A stretch of 64,000 nucleotides of DNA from Alphaproteobacteria bacterium. GTDB lineage: Bacteria > Pseudomonadota > Alphaproteobacteria > Rhizobiales > Hyphomicrobiaceae. The notes beneath the pieces are model-generated. The model made no database searches. It was not told the origin of the DNA and worked only from the letters and a program-made list of their open reading frames with translations. Within the stretch, counting starts at the first letter, position 1. The number at the start of each line of letters is the position of its first letter. Location: positions 1-64,000 of the forward strand of contig JAGVSR010000147.1 in assembly GCA_019137195.1 (NCBI GenBank), in the 5' to 3' direction. The translations under genes were made by a program, and so were the position numbers. Shown in pieces: positions 32,603 to 42,006 of the stretch.

Positions 32603-33553
32603 TTAAGGGTGCCAAACCGAGACGAGCCCGTCAAGGCCCACCGCGCTGTCTTTCGTCAATACCCTCGCCAAACCATTGATCCCTGCCACCGCCAGACTCC
32701 CTGCCGCCGACGAGCCGGAGCTCATGAGCCCCCACCCCCGGGCGTCCTCGGGCTCCCAGTTCTCGATCTCGAGGTCCTTCTTGACGCCCTTGACCTCCTC
32801 CAGCCACTTGCGGGCCTCGGCCTCGCCGCCGATCTCGTCGACGAGCTTGTGATCGAGCGCCTCCCGGCCGGAGAAGATTCGCCCGTCCTTGAGGCCGGCG
32901 ATGCTCTCCGGGTCGATCCCGCGCCGCTCTTTGACCAGCGCAAGGAACCACCTGAAGCCGTCCTGAATGGTATCCTCCATGACCTTGCGCGCATCGTCCG
33001 TCATCGGCGCAAAGGGCGACGGCGCCGCTTTCAGGACACCGCTCTTCACCTCGTTGAACTTGACGCCGAGCTTTTCGAGCAGGTCCGAGACTTCAGGCCA
33101 CTGCGCGAGCACACCGACAGAGCCCGTGATCGTATTGCCCCGTGACACGATATGGTCGGCCGAGAGCCCCACGATATAGCCGGCGGACGCGGCAATCGTC
33201 CCGAACTGAGCCACCACAGGCTTCTTGTCGGCAAGATCCCGGAGCGCACCGTAGAGTGCCTCGCCGCCCGTGGTCGTGCCGCCGGGGCTGTTGACGAACA
33301 CGATCACGCCCTCGACCGCCTTGTCGTCCCTGATCTTGCGGATCATCTCCAGCTGGTCGCGATCCTCCGAGATCGTGCCCTCGATCGCGATGCGGGCGAT
33401 CTGATGCCTGCCCGCGAGTTCGCCAAGTCCTTTTGATCCCAGCGCAAAAGCCCCGATGGCCAGCGCCACGGCTCCAATGCCGGCGGCTCGCCAGCGCGAG
33501 AGGCTGCGCCGCAGACGCCGGCGCTCGAGAACGGTTTCGGTGTTTGGATGCAT
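32603..33553 (-). CDS. sppA: Signal peptide peptidase SppA, short (36 kDa) type
   Basis: 316 aa S49-family membrane serine protease. One N-terminal membrane helix (GIGAVALAIGAFALGSKGLG), substrate strand VNSPGGTTTGGEALY, nucleophile Ser in TIAASAGYIVGLSAD, and a general-base Lys region VKFNEVKSGVLK. The ATG at 33553 (MHPNTETVLERRRLRRSL) gives the expected short cytoplasmic N-tail. Degrades remnant signal peptides. It is downstream of rpsA, the common cmk-rpsA-sppA-ihfB order. Confidence 0.94.
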   Translation of the reverse strand: MHPNTETVLERRRLRRSLSRWRAAGIGAVALAIGAFALGSKGLGELAGRHQIARIAIEGTISEDRDQLEMIRKIRDDKAVEGVIVFVNSPGGTTTGGEALYGALRDLADKKPVVAQFGTIAASAGYIVGLSADHIVSRGNTITGSVGVLAQWPEVSDLLEKLGVKFNEVKSGVLKAAPSPFAPMTDDARKVMEDTIQDGFRWFLALVKERRGIDPESIAGLKDGRIFSGREALDHKLVDEIGGEAEARKWLEEVKGVKKDLEIENWEPEDARGWGLMSSGSSAAGSLAVAGINGLARVLTKDSAVGLDGLVSVWHP

Positions 33554-33668
33554 ATCAACCTCTTCGGCCGTCAGGGAGCGAGCCCATGTCCCACGGGCGC
33601 CATGGTTCACGAAAGGTTAGGCAAGGATCGGGCCGGATTCAATGTTGGGGCCGGCGCCCCAAACGAAT

Positions 33669-33699
33669 GGGGCGCGCGACGAGATCCGTCGCGCGCCCC
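33669..33699 (-). terminator. rpsA terminator
   Basis: GGGGCGCGCGACG (33669-33681), loop AGATC, CGTCGCGCGCCCC (33687-33699): a 13 bp perfect stem 28 bp after the rpsA stop. On the minus strand it is followed by ATTCGTTTGG, a weak T-tract. Confidence 0.7.
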
Positions 33700-33726
33700 T
33701 GATCTTTGGATCGATGAACGGGGAGC

Positions 33727-35436
33727 TTACTCCTCGCCATCCTCGTTGGCAGCGTCCTTCTTCTTGATCGCTGCCTTGAAGATGTCGCCGAGCGAGGCGC
33801 CCGAGTCGGACGAGCCGTACTGGGCCACAGCCTGCTTCTCCTCGGCGATCTCGAGCGCCTTGATGGAGACCTGGATGCGGCGCGCCGCCTTGTCGGTGGA
33901 AACCACGGCCGCGTCGACCTTCTGGCCGACCGTGAACCGCTCGGGACGCTGCTCGGAGCGGTCGCGGCTGAGGTCCGAGCGCTTGACGAACGACGTGATG
34001 TCACTGTCGGCGATCTTCACCTCGATGCCGTTCTCCTGCACGGCCACGACCTGGCAGGTCACCTGATCGCCCTTCTTGTACTTGGCGAGCGTATCGGCGG
34101 GGTCGCCGCCGAGCTGCTTGATGCCGAGGCTGATGCGCTCCTTGGTGCTGTCGACATCGAGCACGACGGCCTTCACCGTGTCGCCCTTCTTGAACTCCTT
34201 GATCACCTCGTCACCCGGCCGCTGCCAGTCGAGATCCGAAAGGTGAACCATGCCGTCGATGCCGCTGTCGAGGCCGACGAACAGGCCGAACTCGGTGATG
34301 TTGCGGATCGGCCCCTCGACCAGCGAGCCCTTCGGGTGCTGGGTGAGGAACGAGTCCCAGGGGTTGTCCTGGGTCTGCTTGAGGCCGAGGCTGATGCGCC
34401 GCTTCTGCGGGTCGACCTCGAGCACCTGCACCTCCACCTCCTGGCTCGTGGAGACGATCTTGCCCGGATGGATGTTCTTCTTGGTCCAGCTCATCTCCGA
34501 GACGTGGATCAGACCCTCGACGCCAGGCTCGAGCTCCACGAACGCACCGTAGTCGGCGATGTTGGTGACGTGGCCCTTGATGCGGCTGCCGACCGGATAC
34601 TTCTCAGCGATCATCGACCACGGGTCGGCCTGCAGCTGCTTCATGCCGAGGCTGATACGCTGCGTCTCTGGGTTGATGCGGATGATCTGCACCTTGACCG
34701 TGTCGCCGACGTTGAGGATCTCGGACGGATGGTTGACACGGCGCCAGGCCATGTCGGTGACGTGCAAGAGGCCATCGATACCGCCGAGGTCGATGAACGC
34801 GCCGTAATCGGTGATGTTCTTGACGAGGCCGTCGATGACCTGTCCCTCGCCGAGACGGGCCACGATGTCGGCGCGCTGCTCGGCGCGAGTCTCTTCCAGG
34901 ACCGAACGACGGGAAACCACGATGTTGCCGCGTCGGCGATCCATCTTGAGGATCTGGAACTGCTGCGGCTGGTGCATCAGAGGCCCGATGTCGCGCACCG
35001 GACGGATGTCGACCTGCGAGCCGGGGAGGAACGCGACCGCGCCGTCGAGGTCGACGGTGAAGCCGCCCTTGACCTTGTTGAAGATGACGCCGGTGACCTT
35101 CTCGCCCTTCTCGGAGAGCTTCTCGAGCCTGGTCCAGCTCTCCTCGCGCCGTGCCTTGTCGCGCGACAGAACGGCTTCGCCAAGCGCGTTCTCGACCCGC
35201 TCGAGGTAGACCTCGACCGTATCGCCGATCTTGATGTCGCCCGGCTTGCCGCCGAGGCCGAACTCCTTGAGTGCCACGCGGCCTTCCATCTTGAGGCCGA
35301 CGTCGATCACCGCCATGTCCTTCTCGATGCCGACGACCTTGCCGCGAACGACACTGCCTTCGTAGACCTCGTCACGGGCGAGGCTCTCTGCGAGCAGCGA
35401 CGCGAACTCGTCGCGTGTGGGATTCATGTCCGCCAT
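33727..35436 (-). CDS. rpsA: 30S ribosomal protein S1
   Basis: 569 aa with six S1 RNA-binding repeats spaced about 85 residues apart (e.g. GSVVRGKVVGIEKDMAVIDV, GLVKNITDYGAFIDLGGIDG, GHVTNIADYGAFVELEPGVE, GPIRNITEFGLFVGLDSGID). The length and N-terminus are those of alphaproteobacterial S1. Binds mRNA for translation initiation. The ATG at 35436 has GGAGAG upstream. Confidence 0.97.
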   Translation of the reverse strand: MADMNPTRDEFASLLAESLARDEVYEGSVVRGKVVGIEKDMAVIDVGLKMEGRVALKEFGLGGKPGDIKIGDTVEVYLERVENALGEAVLSRDKARREESWTRLEKLSEKGEKVTGVIFNKVKGGFTVDLDGAVAFLPGSQVDIRPVRDIGPLMHQPQQFQILKMDRRRGNIVVSRRSVLEETRAEQRADIVARLGEGQVIDGLVKNITDYGAFIDLGGIDGLLHVTDMAWRRVNHPSEILNVGDTVKVQIIRINPETQRISLGMKQLQADPWSMIAEKYPVGSRIKGHVTNIADYGAFVELEPGVEGLIHVSEMSWTKKNIHPGKIVSTSQEVEVQVLEVDPQKRRISLGLKQTQDNPWDSFLTQHPKGSLVEGPIRNITEFGLFVGLDSGIDGMVHLSDLDWQRPGDEVIKEFKKGDTVKAVVLDVDSTKERISLGIKQLGGDPADTLAKYKKGDQVTCQVVAVQENGIEVKIADSDITSFVKRSDLSRDRSEQRPERFTVGQKVDAAVVSTDKAARRIQVSIKALEIAEEKQAVAQYGSSDSGASLGDIFKAAIKKKDAANEDGEE

Positions 35437-35684
35437 ACTGGTGGTCTCTCCAAAGGTTGCGGCGGTGCCGCCCGGCCGTCCTCGGCCACCAGCACCGCGT
35501 GTTTCGGTCGATGTTGCTCAGGCGCTCGCCGGAATGGGCTCTGAGACCGACCGCGCACACGCGGCCGAACGGCCTTCCTCCGGCTCTCATCTGGATGGGT
35601 GTTGATACCGCCGTGATAGGCTTGCTTAGCCCTGCCAACAGGAATTGGAGCGCCTACCTCCCCTTGCGGGCTGAGGCAGCACTC

Positions 35685-36311
35685 CTATTGGCCGATCTTC
35701 CTCTTGATCGATCCGACGGCGGCGTCGAATGCCGCCTCTATATCCAAGTTGCTCGTGTCGAGCAAGACCGCATCGGTTGCGGCTTTGAGGGGCGCGACAG
35801 ACCGTCCGCTGTCGCGCTCGTCACGGGCTCGGATGTCGGCGAGAACGGCCTCGTAACCGATCGGATCCCCCTTGGCCTGCAGTTCGAGGAACCGGCGCCG
35901 CGCCCGCTCCTCGGATGAAGCCGTGACGAACAGCTTCACGTCGGCATCCGGGCAGACGACGGTGCCGATGTCGCGGCCGTCGAGGACGGCGCCACCCGGC
36001 TGGGCCGCGAAGGCGCGCTGGTAGGCAAGCAGCGCCGCCCTCACCTCCGGGATCTTGGCCACAATGGAAGCCGCGTCCCCGGCCGCCGCACCACGCAAGG
36101 CCGGGTCGTCGAAGGACGCCGCATCGAGACCAGAGGCCGCCGCTTTGGCCGCCCAGACGTCGTCGAGCCTGAAGCCGGCCCTCGCCACGTCCCGGGCCAC
36201 GGCCCGGTAGAGGAGCCCGGTGTCGAGGCACGGCAGCCCGAAGTGCTCCCCGACCTTTTTCGCCAGCGTTCCCTTGCCCGAGGCCGCCGGTCCGTCGATG
36301 GCGATTATCAT
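35685..36311 (-). CDS. cmk: Cytidylate kinase
   Basis: 208 aa CMP kinase. P-loop [16 protein letters not shown]-binding region [31 protein letters not shown] and the lid [15 protein letters not shown]. The ATG at 36311 places the P-loop at residue 6 as usual. It lies upstream of rpsA; aroA, usually upstream of cmk, is absent. Confidence 0.95.
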   Translation of the reverse strand: MIIAIDGPAASGKGTLAKKVGEHFGLPCLDTGLLYRAVARDVARAGFRLDDVWAAKAAASGLDAASFDDPALRGAAAGDAASIVAKIPEVRAALLAYQRAFAAQPGGAVLDGRDIGTVVCPDADVKLFVTASSEERARRRFLELQAKGDPIGYEAVLADIRARDERDSGRSVAPLKAATDAVLLDTSNLDIEAAFDAAVGSIKRKIGQ

Positions 36312-36559
36312 GGCGTCTTTCCTCCCGTCCGGGCGCAAGCTTGGTAGGCCAGCCGCGCGCGAGCGAAGACGGTGTCGGCACGCCTCCGTGGGCTCCCAAC
36401 TGGAAATGTCGGCAGGCCGCTAGCAAGTGCCCGACCCCCGCCGCGCGGTCAAGTGCCCCCCGGCGGCACGCCAGTTAACTCAAATCTAAGGATGGAGTTG
36501 CTGATAAGGCGGGTGCGTCCTAATACTTCGTTTACGAGATCCGGGATCGGAGAGACCCA

Positions 36560-36838
36560 ATGCAGCCCGAGCCCTCTGTCAATCTTCGCCGCCGCCAGCT
36601 GCTCCGGCGCGGCAAGATCATTTTCAACAACCGCATGTCTGTGTTCGACTGCGCTGTCCTCAAGCGGACGAGCGAAGGCGCCGAGCTCCTCATGGAGAGC
36701 ACGCTCGGGGTGCCCCAGACCTTCGAGCTCAAGCTCGAGCCGGCCGGCGAGCGGTTCTATTGCGCGCTTGCCTGGCGCAAGGAGAAGGTGATCGGAGTTC
36801 TGTTCGAGACCCTGGGCGGCAGGACGGAACGATCCTGA
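36560..36838 (+). CDS. Small PilZ-domain protein, tandem copy 1
   Basis: 92 aa, essentially one PilZ-like barrel. RRRQLLRRGKIIFNNRMS and SVFDCAVLKRTSEGAELLM follow the fold, but the second c-di-GMP motif ([DN]xSxxG) is altered: RTSEGA is one residue short and lacks the acidic lead. c-di-GMP binding is therefore doubtful. It shares the block SVFDC, a TLGVP/TFGVP motif and length with the next gene, so the two are a tandem duplication 75 bp apart. Confidence 0.7.
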   Translation: MQPEPSVNLRRRQLLRRGKIIFNNRMSVFDCAVLKRTSEGAELLMESTLGVPQTFELKLEPAGERFYCALAWRKEKVIGVLFETLGGRTERS

Positions 36839-36913
36839 GCCACCGCCTTAACCGGAAATAGAAGGGATGCCCCGTAGAGTTGCGGTTTCCGTCGTCGCTC
36901 GCGGAGGATCCCC

Positions 36914-37180
36914 ATGGTCTCCCCACCCGGCGCTTTGCATCACGCGCATAAGCACCTCTTGAAGCGCGCCAAGATCGTCTTCAACCATCATGCGTCGGTG
37001 TTCGACTGCGTCATCGCCCACCGCTCGCGGGACGGTGCCGAGCTGTGGCTCGACAGCACGTTCGGCGTGCCTGATCGCTTCGAGCTGCGCCTTGAGCCCG
37101 GCGAGGGCCTCGTTCCCTGCGAGGTTCTGACCCGCACCGAGGACGGGCTCGTCGTGACGTTTGTCTCGGACGACGAGTAG
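36914..37180 (+). CDS. Small PilZ-domain protein, tandem copy 2
   Basis: 88 aa paralogue of the preceding gene: HLLKRAKIVFNHHASVFDC, HRSRDGAELWLDSTFGVPDR and a C-terminal VVTFVSDDE. The [DN]xSxxG site reads HRSRDG, with His in place of Asp/Asn. The RxxxR switch is not obvious. Possibly a PilZ-fold protein that no longer binds c-di-GMP. The ATG at 36914 has GGAGGAT upstream. Confidence 0.7.
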   Translation: MVSPPGALHHAHKHLLKRAKIVFNHHASVFDCVIAHRSRDGAELWLDSTFGVPDRFELRLEPGEGLVPCEVLTRTEDGLVVTFVSDDE

Positions 37181-37227
37181 CGAACCTCGGGTTTGCGGCC
37201 TTGTGACCGGCTGGGCTGCCGATTGCC

Positions 37228-38154
<927 letters not shown>

Positions 38155-38291
38155 GGAATGCGTCCTTTTCGATTTCGTGTAGCGCCGCCGCTTCGAAGCG
38201 GCGCGGGCATTCGGAACTCTTGCTTCAACGACGTACGAGGCGTCTTGGTCGTTGGTGCCCGCGTGTCTCCGTCGGGCACCGTTTGTGCTTC

Positions 38292-39236
38292 TTACGAGCG
38301 GGCCTTGCCGAGCTCGGTCGCCAGCTCGGGCAGCGCCTGAAACAGGTCTGCGACGAGCCCATAGTCGGCAACCTGGAAGATCGGCGCCTCGGGATCCTTG
38401 TTGATGGCGACGATCACCTTGGAGTCCTTCATGCCGGCGAGATGCTGAATTGCGCCCGAGATGCCGACCGCGACATAGAGGTCTGGCGCCACCACCTTGC
38501 CGGTCTGACCGACCTGCCAGTCGTTCGGCACGAAGCCGGCATCGACCGCGGCGCGCGAGGCTCCCATGGCCGCGCCGAGCTTGTCGGCGACGGGCTCGAG
38601 GTAGGTCTTGAAATTCTCGCCGTTGGCCATGCCGCGGCCGCCCGAGACGATGATCTTGGCGCTCGTGAGCTCCGGCCTGTCGGACTTGGAGAGCTCCTGC
38701 GAGACGAAGCTCGATTTGCCCTTGGCTGCCGGCGCATTGACCGTCTCGATCGCCGCTGCACCGCCTTCGGCCGCCGCCGCGAACGCTGCCGTGCGCACGG
38801 TGATGATCTTCTTCGACTGCGTGCATTGCACGGTCTGGATGGCGTTGCCGGCATAGATCGGCCGCTCGAACGTATCGGCGGAGACGACCTTGATGATGTC
38901 CGACACCTGCATCACGTCGAGCATTGCCGCCACGCGAGGCAGGATGTTCTTACCCGCGGTGGTCGATGGCGCGACGATGGCGTCGTAGCCCGCCGCCAGC
39001 GAAACGATCAGGGCCGCCATCTCCTCGGCCAGTTGGTTGGCGAGATGCGGCGCATCGGCAACCAGCACCTTGGAGACGCCGGCGAGCTTGGACGCAGCGT
39101 CGGCCGCGCCTTTGCAGCCCGAGCCCGCCACGAGCACATGGAGCTCGCCGCCCATCTGCGCGGCGGCCGTGACCGCCTTGGCGGTCGCGGCGCCGAGACT
39201 CTGGTTGTGATGGTCGGCAACGACGAGAACAGCCAT
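38292..39236 (-). CDS. etfA: Electron transfer flavoprotein subunit alpha
   Basis: 314 aa FAD-binding subunit. The C-terminal FAD domain motif reads GRGMANGENFKTYLEPVAD, VGQTGKVVAPDLYVAVGISG and INKDPEAPIFQVADYGLVAD. The N-terminal half has the ETF Rossmann-like fold (LVVADHHNQSLGAATAKAV). The start overlaps the etfB stop by one base (TGATG), so the two are translationally coupled. It passes electrons from acyl-CoA dehydrogenases to ETF-ubiquinone oxidoreductase. Confidence 0.97.
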   Translation of the reverse strand: MAVLVVADHHNQSLGAATAKAVTAAAQMGGELHVLVAGSGCKGAADAASKLAGVSKVLVADAPHLANQLAEEMAALIVSLAAGYDAIVAPSTTAGKNILPRVAAMLDVMQVSDIIKVVSADTFERPIYAGNAIQTVQCTQSKKIITVRTAAFAAAAEGGAAAIETVNAPAAKGKSSFVSQELSKSDRPELTSAKIIVSGGRGMANGENFKTYLEPVADKLGAAMGASRAAVDAGFVPNDWQVGQTGKVVAPDLYVAVGISGAIQHLAGMKDSKVIVAINKDPEAPIFQVADYGLVADLFQALPELATELGKARS

Positions 39237-39991
39237 CAGATTACCCCCGCCTCGTTCTTGAGCTTTGCCACCAGCTGCGCCACATCGGCGACTTTGACGC
39301 CGGCCTTGCGTACCGGCGGCTCAGTGGTCTTGAGCACCTTGAGGCGGGGAGCAATGTCGACGCCGAGCTCGGCAGGCTTCTTCACGTCGAGCGGCTTCTT
39401 CTTCGCCTTCATGATGTTGGGCAGCGAAGGATAGCGCGGCTCGTTCAGTCGGAGGTCGGTCGTGACGATCGCCGGCAGCGAGAGCTTCAGCGTCTCGAGA
39501 CCGCCATCGACCTCGCGCGTGACGGTGACCGCGCCGGCGTCCGGCACAACCTTGGAGGCGAATGTAGCTTGCGGCCAGTCGAGCAGCGCCGCCAGCATCT
39601 GGCCGGTCTGGTTGCAGTCGTCGTCGATGGCCTGCTTGCCGAGCACGACGAGATCGGGCTTCTCCGCCTCCACGACGGACTTGAGGAGCTTGGCGACCGC
39701 GAGTGGCTCGACGATGTCGGCGTCTCCGGTCTCGACCAGGATGCCGCGGTCGGCACCGATCGCCATGGCGGTACGCAGTGTCTCTTGCGCCTTGGTCGGC
39801 CCGACCGACACGACCACGACCTCGGTCGAGGCATCCGTCTCCTTGATGCGGACGGCTTCCTCGACGGCGATCTCGTCGAAGGGATTCATCGACATCTTGA
39901 CATTGGCGAGCTCGATTCCCGAGCCGTCGCCTTTGACGCGGATCTTCACCGCGTAGTCGACCACGCGTTTGACCGCCACCAGAATTTTCAT
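39236..39991 (-). CDS. etfB: Electron transfer flavoprotein subunit beta
   Basis: 251 aa AMP-binding subunit. [20 protein letters not shown] at the N-terminus, [14 protein letters not shown], and [24 protein letters not shown] block. The recognition loop [20 protein letters not shown] carries the lysine-rich segment that is methylated in mitochondrial ETF-beta; a homologue of that methyltransferase is encoded at 5630-6280. The ATG at 39991 is the family start. Confidence 0.97.
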   Translation of the reverse strand: MKILVAVKRVVDYAVKIRVKGDGSGIELANVKMSMNPFDEIAVEEAVRIKETDASTEVVVVSVGPTKAQETLRTAMAIGADRGILVETGDADIVEPLAVAKLLKSVVEAEKPDLVVLGKQAIDDDCNQTGQMLAALLDWPQATFASKVVPDAGAVTVTREVDGGLETLKLSLPAIVTTDLRLNEPRYPSLPNIMKAKKKPLDVKKPAELGVDIAPRLKVLKTTEPPVRKAGVKVADVAQLVAKLKNEAGVI

Positions 39992-40299
39992 GCCCGCGCT
40001 GCTCCCCGGCAGACTTGTTGGACGTCTTTCATTTTTCCGCCATCGAAGGCTGGTTGGATCCCGGTTGTGCAGCGCCACGAGACTGCCGCGACCGATAGCC
40101 GAAAGCTCCGCACCGAGGCTCACCCACCCGCCTTCGCAACTGCGAAGAACGGAGCCTACGGGCGCCCCCTGGGCAAGTCAATGCGCTGCCGTGCAGCATA
40201 AGCGGAAAAGGGTTTCTCTCCCCCGGATAAGTCCGCGCACGGGCCAAATCGCCGGACTCCCTCGCAGCGGCGCGCCCACCGACCCTCGAACAACGAGGG
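39992..40299. other. 308 bp gap between rhomboid and etfB genes
   Basis: Holds a promoter candidate for etfBA at 40153-40181 and, against the rhomboid stop, a 7 bp stem (ACCCTCG 40282-40288, loop AACAA, CGAGGGT 40294-40300). No gene was seen. Confidence 0.5.
40153..40181 (-). promoter_or_regulatory. Candidate sigma-70 promoter of etfBA
   Basis: Minus strand TTGACT (40181-40176), 17 bp spacer, TAGGCT (40158-40153). This is a good -35 with a fair -10, and leaves a leader of about 155 nt before etfB. Confidence 0.5.
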
Positions 40300-41070
40300 T
40301 CACGCCCGGCTCAGTGCCTTGTCGAACAGCGGCACGTCCGGTCGCTTCATGAGCGTGATCAGGATCGCCCCCGCGATCAGCCCGCCGATGTGGGCCCACC
40401 AGGCGACCGGCCCCTCCTGGGGCAACATGACCATGACCACCTGCATCAGAACCCAGAGACCAAGTGCATAGACCGCATAGATCCTGAGCGGAATGACGCG
40501 CAGCGCCAGGACCCAGACCATGACCCGGGGGTGCAGCATGAGATACGCGGCGATGACGCCGGCAACCGCCCCGCTGGCCCCGATCAGCGGCGCCTGCGAC
40601 AGCAGGACCGGCTCCGTGATCCCCGCCTGGGCCGCAACGTCGGCTGGAACGAGCGCATTTCCGCTGCTGACCACCAGAGAATGTACGAGGCCGGCCGCAA
40701 TGCCGCACATGAGGTAGAAGGCGAGGAACCGCCCGTGCCCCATGGCGTCCTCGACGTTGTCGCCGAACACCCAAAGGAAGGCCATATTGCCGATGAGGTG
40801 TAGCCACCCGCCGTGGAAGAACATGTAGGTGACGAGGGTCGCGGGCTCGGGGATGAAGCCGAAATCGACGCTCTGCGAAACATTGGGCTGCGGTAGGTAG
40901 GTCTGCAGAAGCTCCCACGGAATGAGGGAGAAGGACGCCAGCGCTCGACCATCGACGCCGCCAGCCTGGTCGAGTAGGAACACGAGCACGTTGAGAACGA
41001 TCAGGGACACCGTAACATACTGAAAATGAATGTTCTTTAGGGCATTCTCGTCATGAACGGGCACGAACAT
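40300..41070 (-). CDS. Rhomboid-family intramembrane serine protease
   Basis: 256 aa with six or more membrane helices. Catalytic Ser in IGASGAVAG, catalytic His in WWAHIGGLIAG, oxyanion Asn in HLIGNMAFLWVFG. The first helix (VTVSLIVLNVLVFLLDQAGG) precedes a long L1 loop as in GlpG relatives. Substrates unknown. ATG at 41070. Confidence 0.92.
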   Translation of the reverse strand: MFVPVHDENALKNIHFQYVTVSLIVLNVLVFLLDQAGGVDGRALASFSLIPWELLQTYLPQPNVSQSVDFGFIPEPATLVTYMFFHGGWLHLIGNMAFLWVFGDNVEDAMGHGRFLAFYLMCGIAAGLVHSLVVSSGNALVPADVAAQAGITEPVLLSQAPLIGASGAVAGVIAAYLMLHPRVMVWVLALRVIPLRIYAVYALGLWVLMQVVMVMLPQEGPVAWWAHIGGLIAGAILITLMKRPDVPLFDKALSRA

Positions 41071-41157
41071 GTGCGTTTCCCCTGAAAGCTGATGGCTGCG
41101 GACCGCGGAAGGCCTGACAAGTCCGAACGATGACGGAGGATCGAGGCGAGTGAGCCA

Positions 41158-41736
41158 TTACCGGTTCTGCCCCGGCACCCACAGCACGTCCGACTTGCCC
41201 CGGTCGTTGACGTAGCGGCTGGCGACGAACAGAAAATCAGACAGCCGATTGATGTACTTGAGGGCCGCCGGGCTCACCGGCTCTCCTTTGGCCGCCGCCA
41301 GGGTCACCATCTCGCGCTCCGCACGCCGACTGACCGTCCGCGCCACATGGAGCGCCGCCGCCGCGGGACTTCCCCCTGGAAGAATAAATGACTTCAGTGG
41401 CTTAAGCTCAGAGTTCAGCTCATCGATCTCGGCCTCGATGCGTGCCACCTGCTCATCCGACACCCTGAGCGGCTGATAGCTCAGCGGCTCCCCTCGGTCC
41501 GGCACGCACAGGTCGGCGCCGAGATCGAAAAGGTCGTTCTGGATGCGCTCGAGCTTGACGTCGACGCCCTGCTGTCCGGCGAGAAAGGTGCGGGCGACGC
41601 CGATGGCCGCGTTCGTCTCGTCGACAGTGCCGTAGGCCGCGATGCGTAGCGCGTCCTTGCGCACTCGCTCACCCGTCCCGAGCCCCGTCGTCCCGTCGTC
41701 GCCGGTCTTCGTGTAGATCTTGTTCAGTTTGACCAT
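41158..41736 (-). CDS. Cob(I)alamin adenosyltransferase, PduO type
   Basis: 192 aa helical-bundle enzyme making adenosylcobalamin. N-terminal ATP site KIYTKTGDDGTTGL, AAYGTVDETNAAIG, and the C-terminal RTVSRRAEREMV, INRLSDFLFVASRYVN. The ATG at 41736 (MVKLNKIYTK) is the family start. No cobalamin riboswitch was recognised upstream. It fits with the ETF/hbd neighbourhood in organisms using B12-dependent acyl-CoA mutases (inference). Confidence 0.93.
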   Translation of the reverse strand: MVKLNKIYTKTGDDGTTGLGTGERVRKDALRIAAYGTVDETNAAIGVARTFLAGQQGVDVKLERIQNDLFDLGADLCVPDRGEPLSYQPLRVSDEQVARIEAEIDELNSELKPLKSFILPGGSPAAAALHVARTVSRRAEREMVTLAAAKGEPVSPAALKYINRLSDFLFVASRYVNDRGKSDVLWVPGQNR

Positions 41737-42006
41737 GAGGTAGTCGTTTGCTCGTCGGTTTCGCGCGGCGCCTGGCGGGCTCCCGGGCATCGCGGCGGGA
41801 GGATAGAGCGTGGGTGGCGCCGCTGCAAACGCCATTGCACCAGGCCGCGAATACCTTCATGCCATCATCAAGCCGTCAGAAATAGATTCGCCGTATTTCT
41901 CGGTGCTTATGCGAAGGCTCTACACCGCCGCCGGGTCCGGGATCGGCCGCCGGGTGGCCGGTCTAGCTGAGACGTTTCTTCCCTGCTTGCCCGAGGACTG
42001 GAAGGC

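Noticed and set aside
34243..35544. 433-codon open frame opposite rpsA
   Set aside because: Shadow of the repeated S1 domains; periodicity follows the sense gene.
36470..36490. CtrA site upstream of the first mini-PilZ gene
   Set aside because: TTAA is followed after seven bases by CTAAG, two mismatches from TTAAC; too weak to call.
41737..42006. Cobalamin riboswitch near the PduO-type gene
   Set aside because: No B12-box-like sequence was found on the minus strand upstream of the gene.
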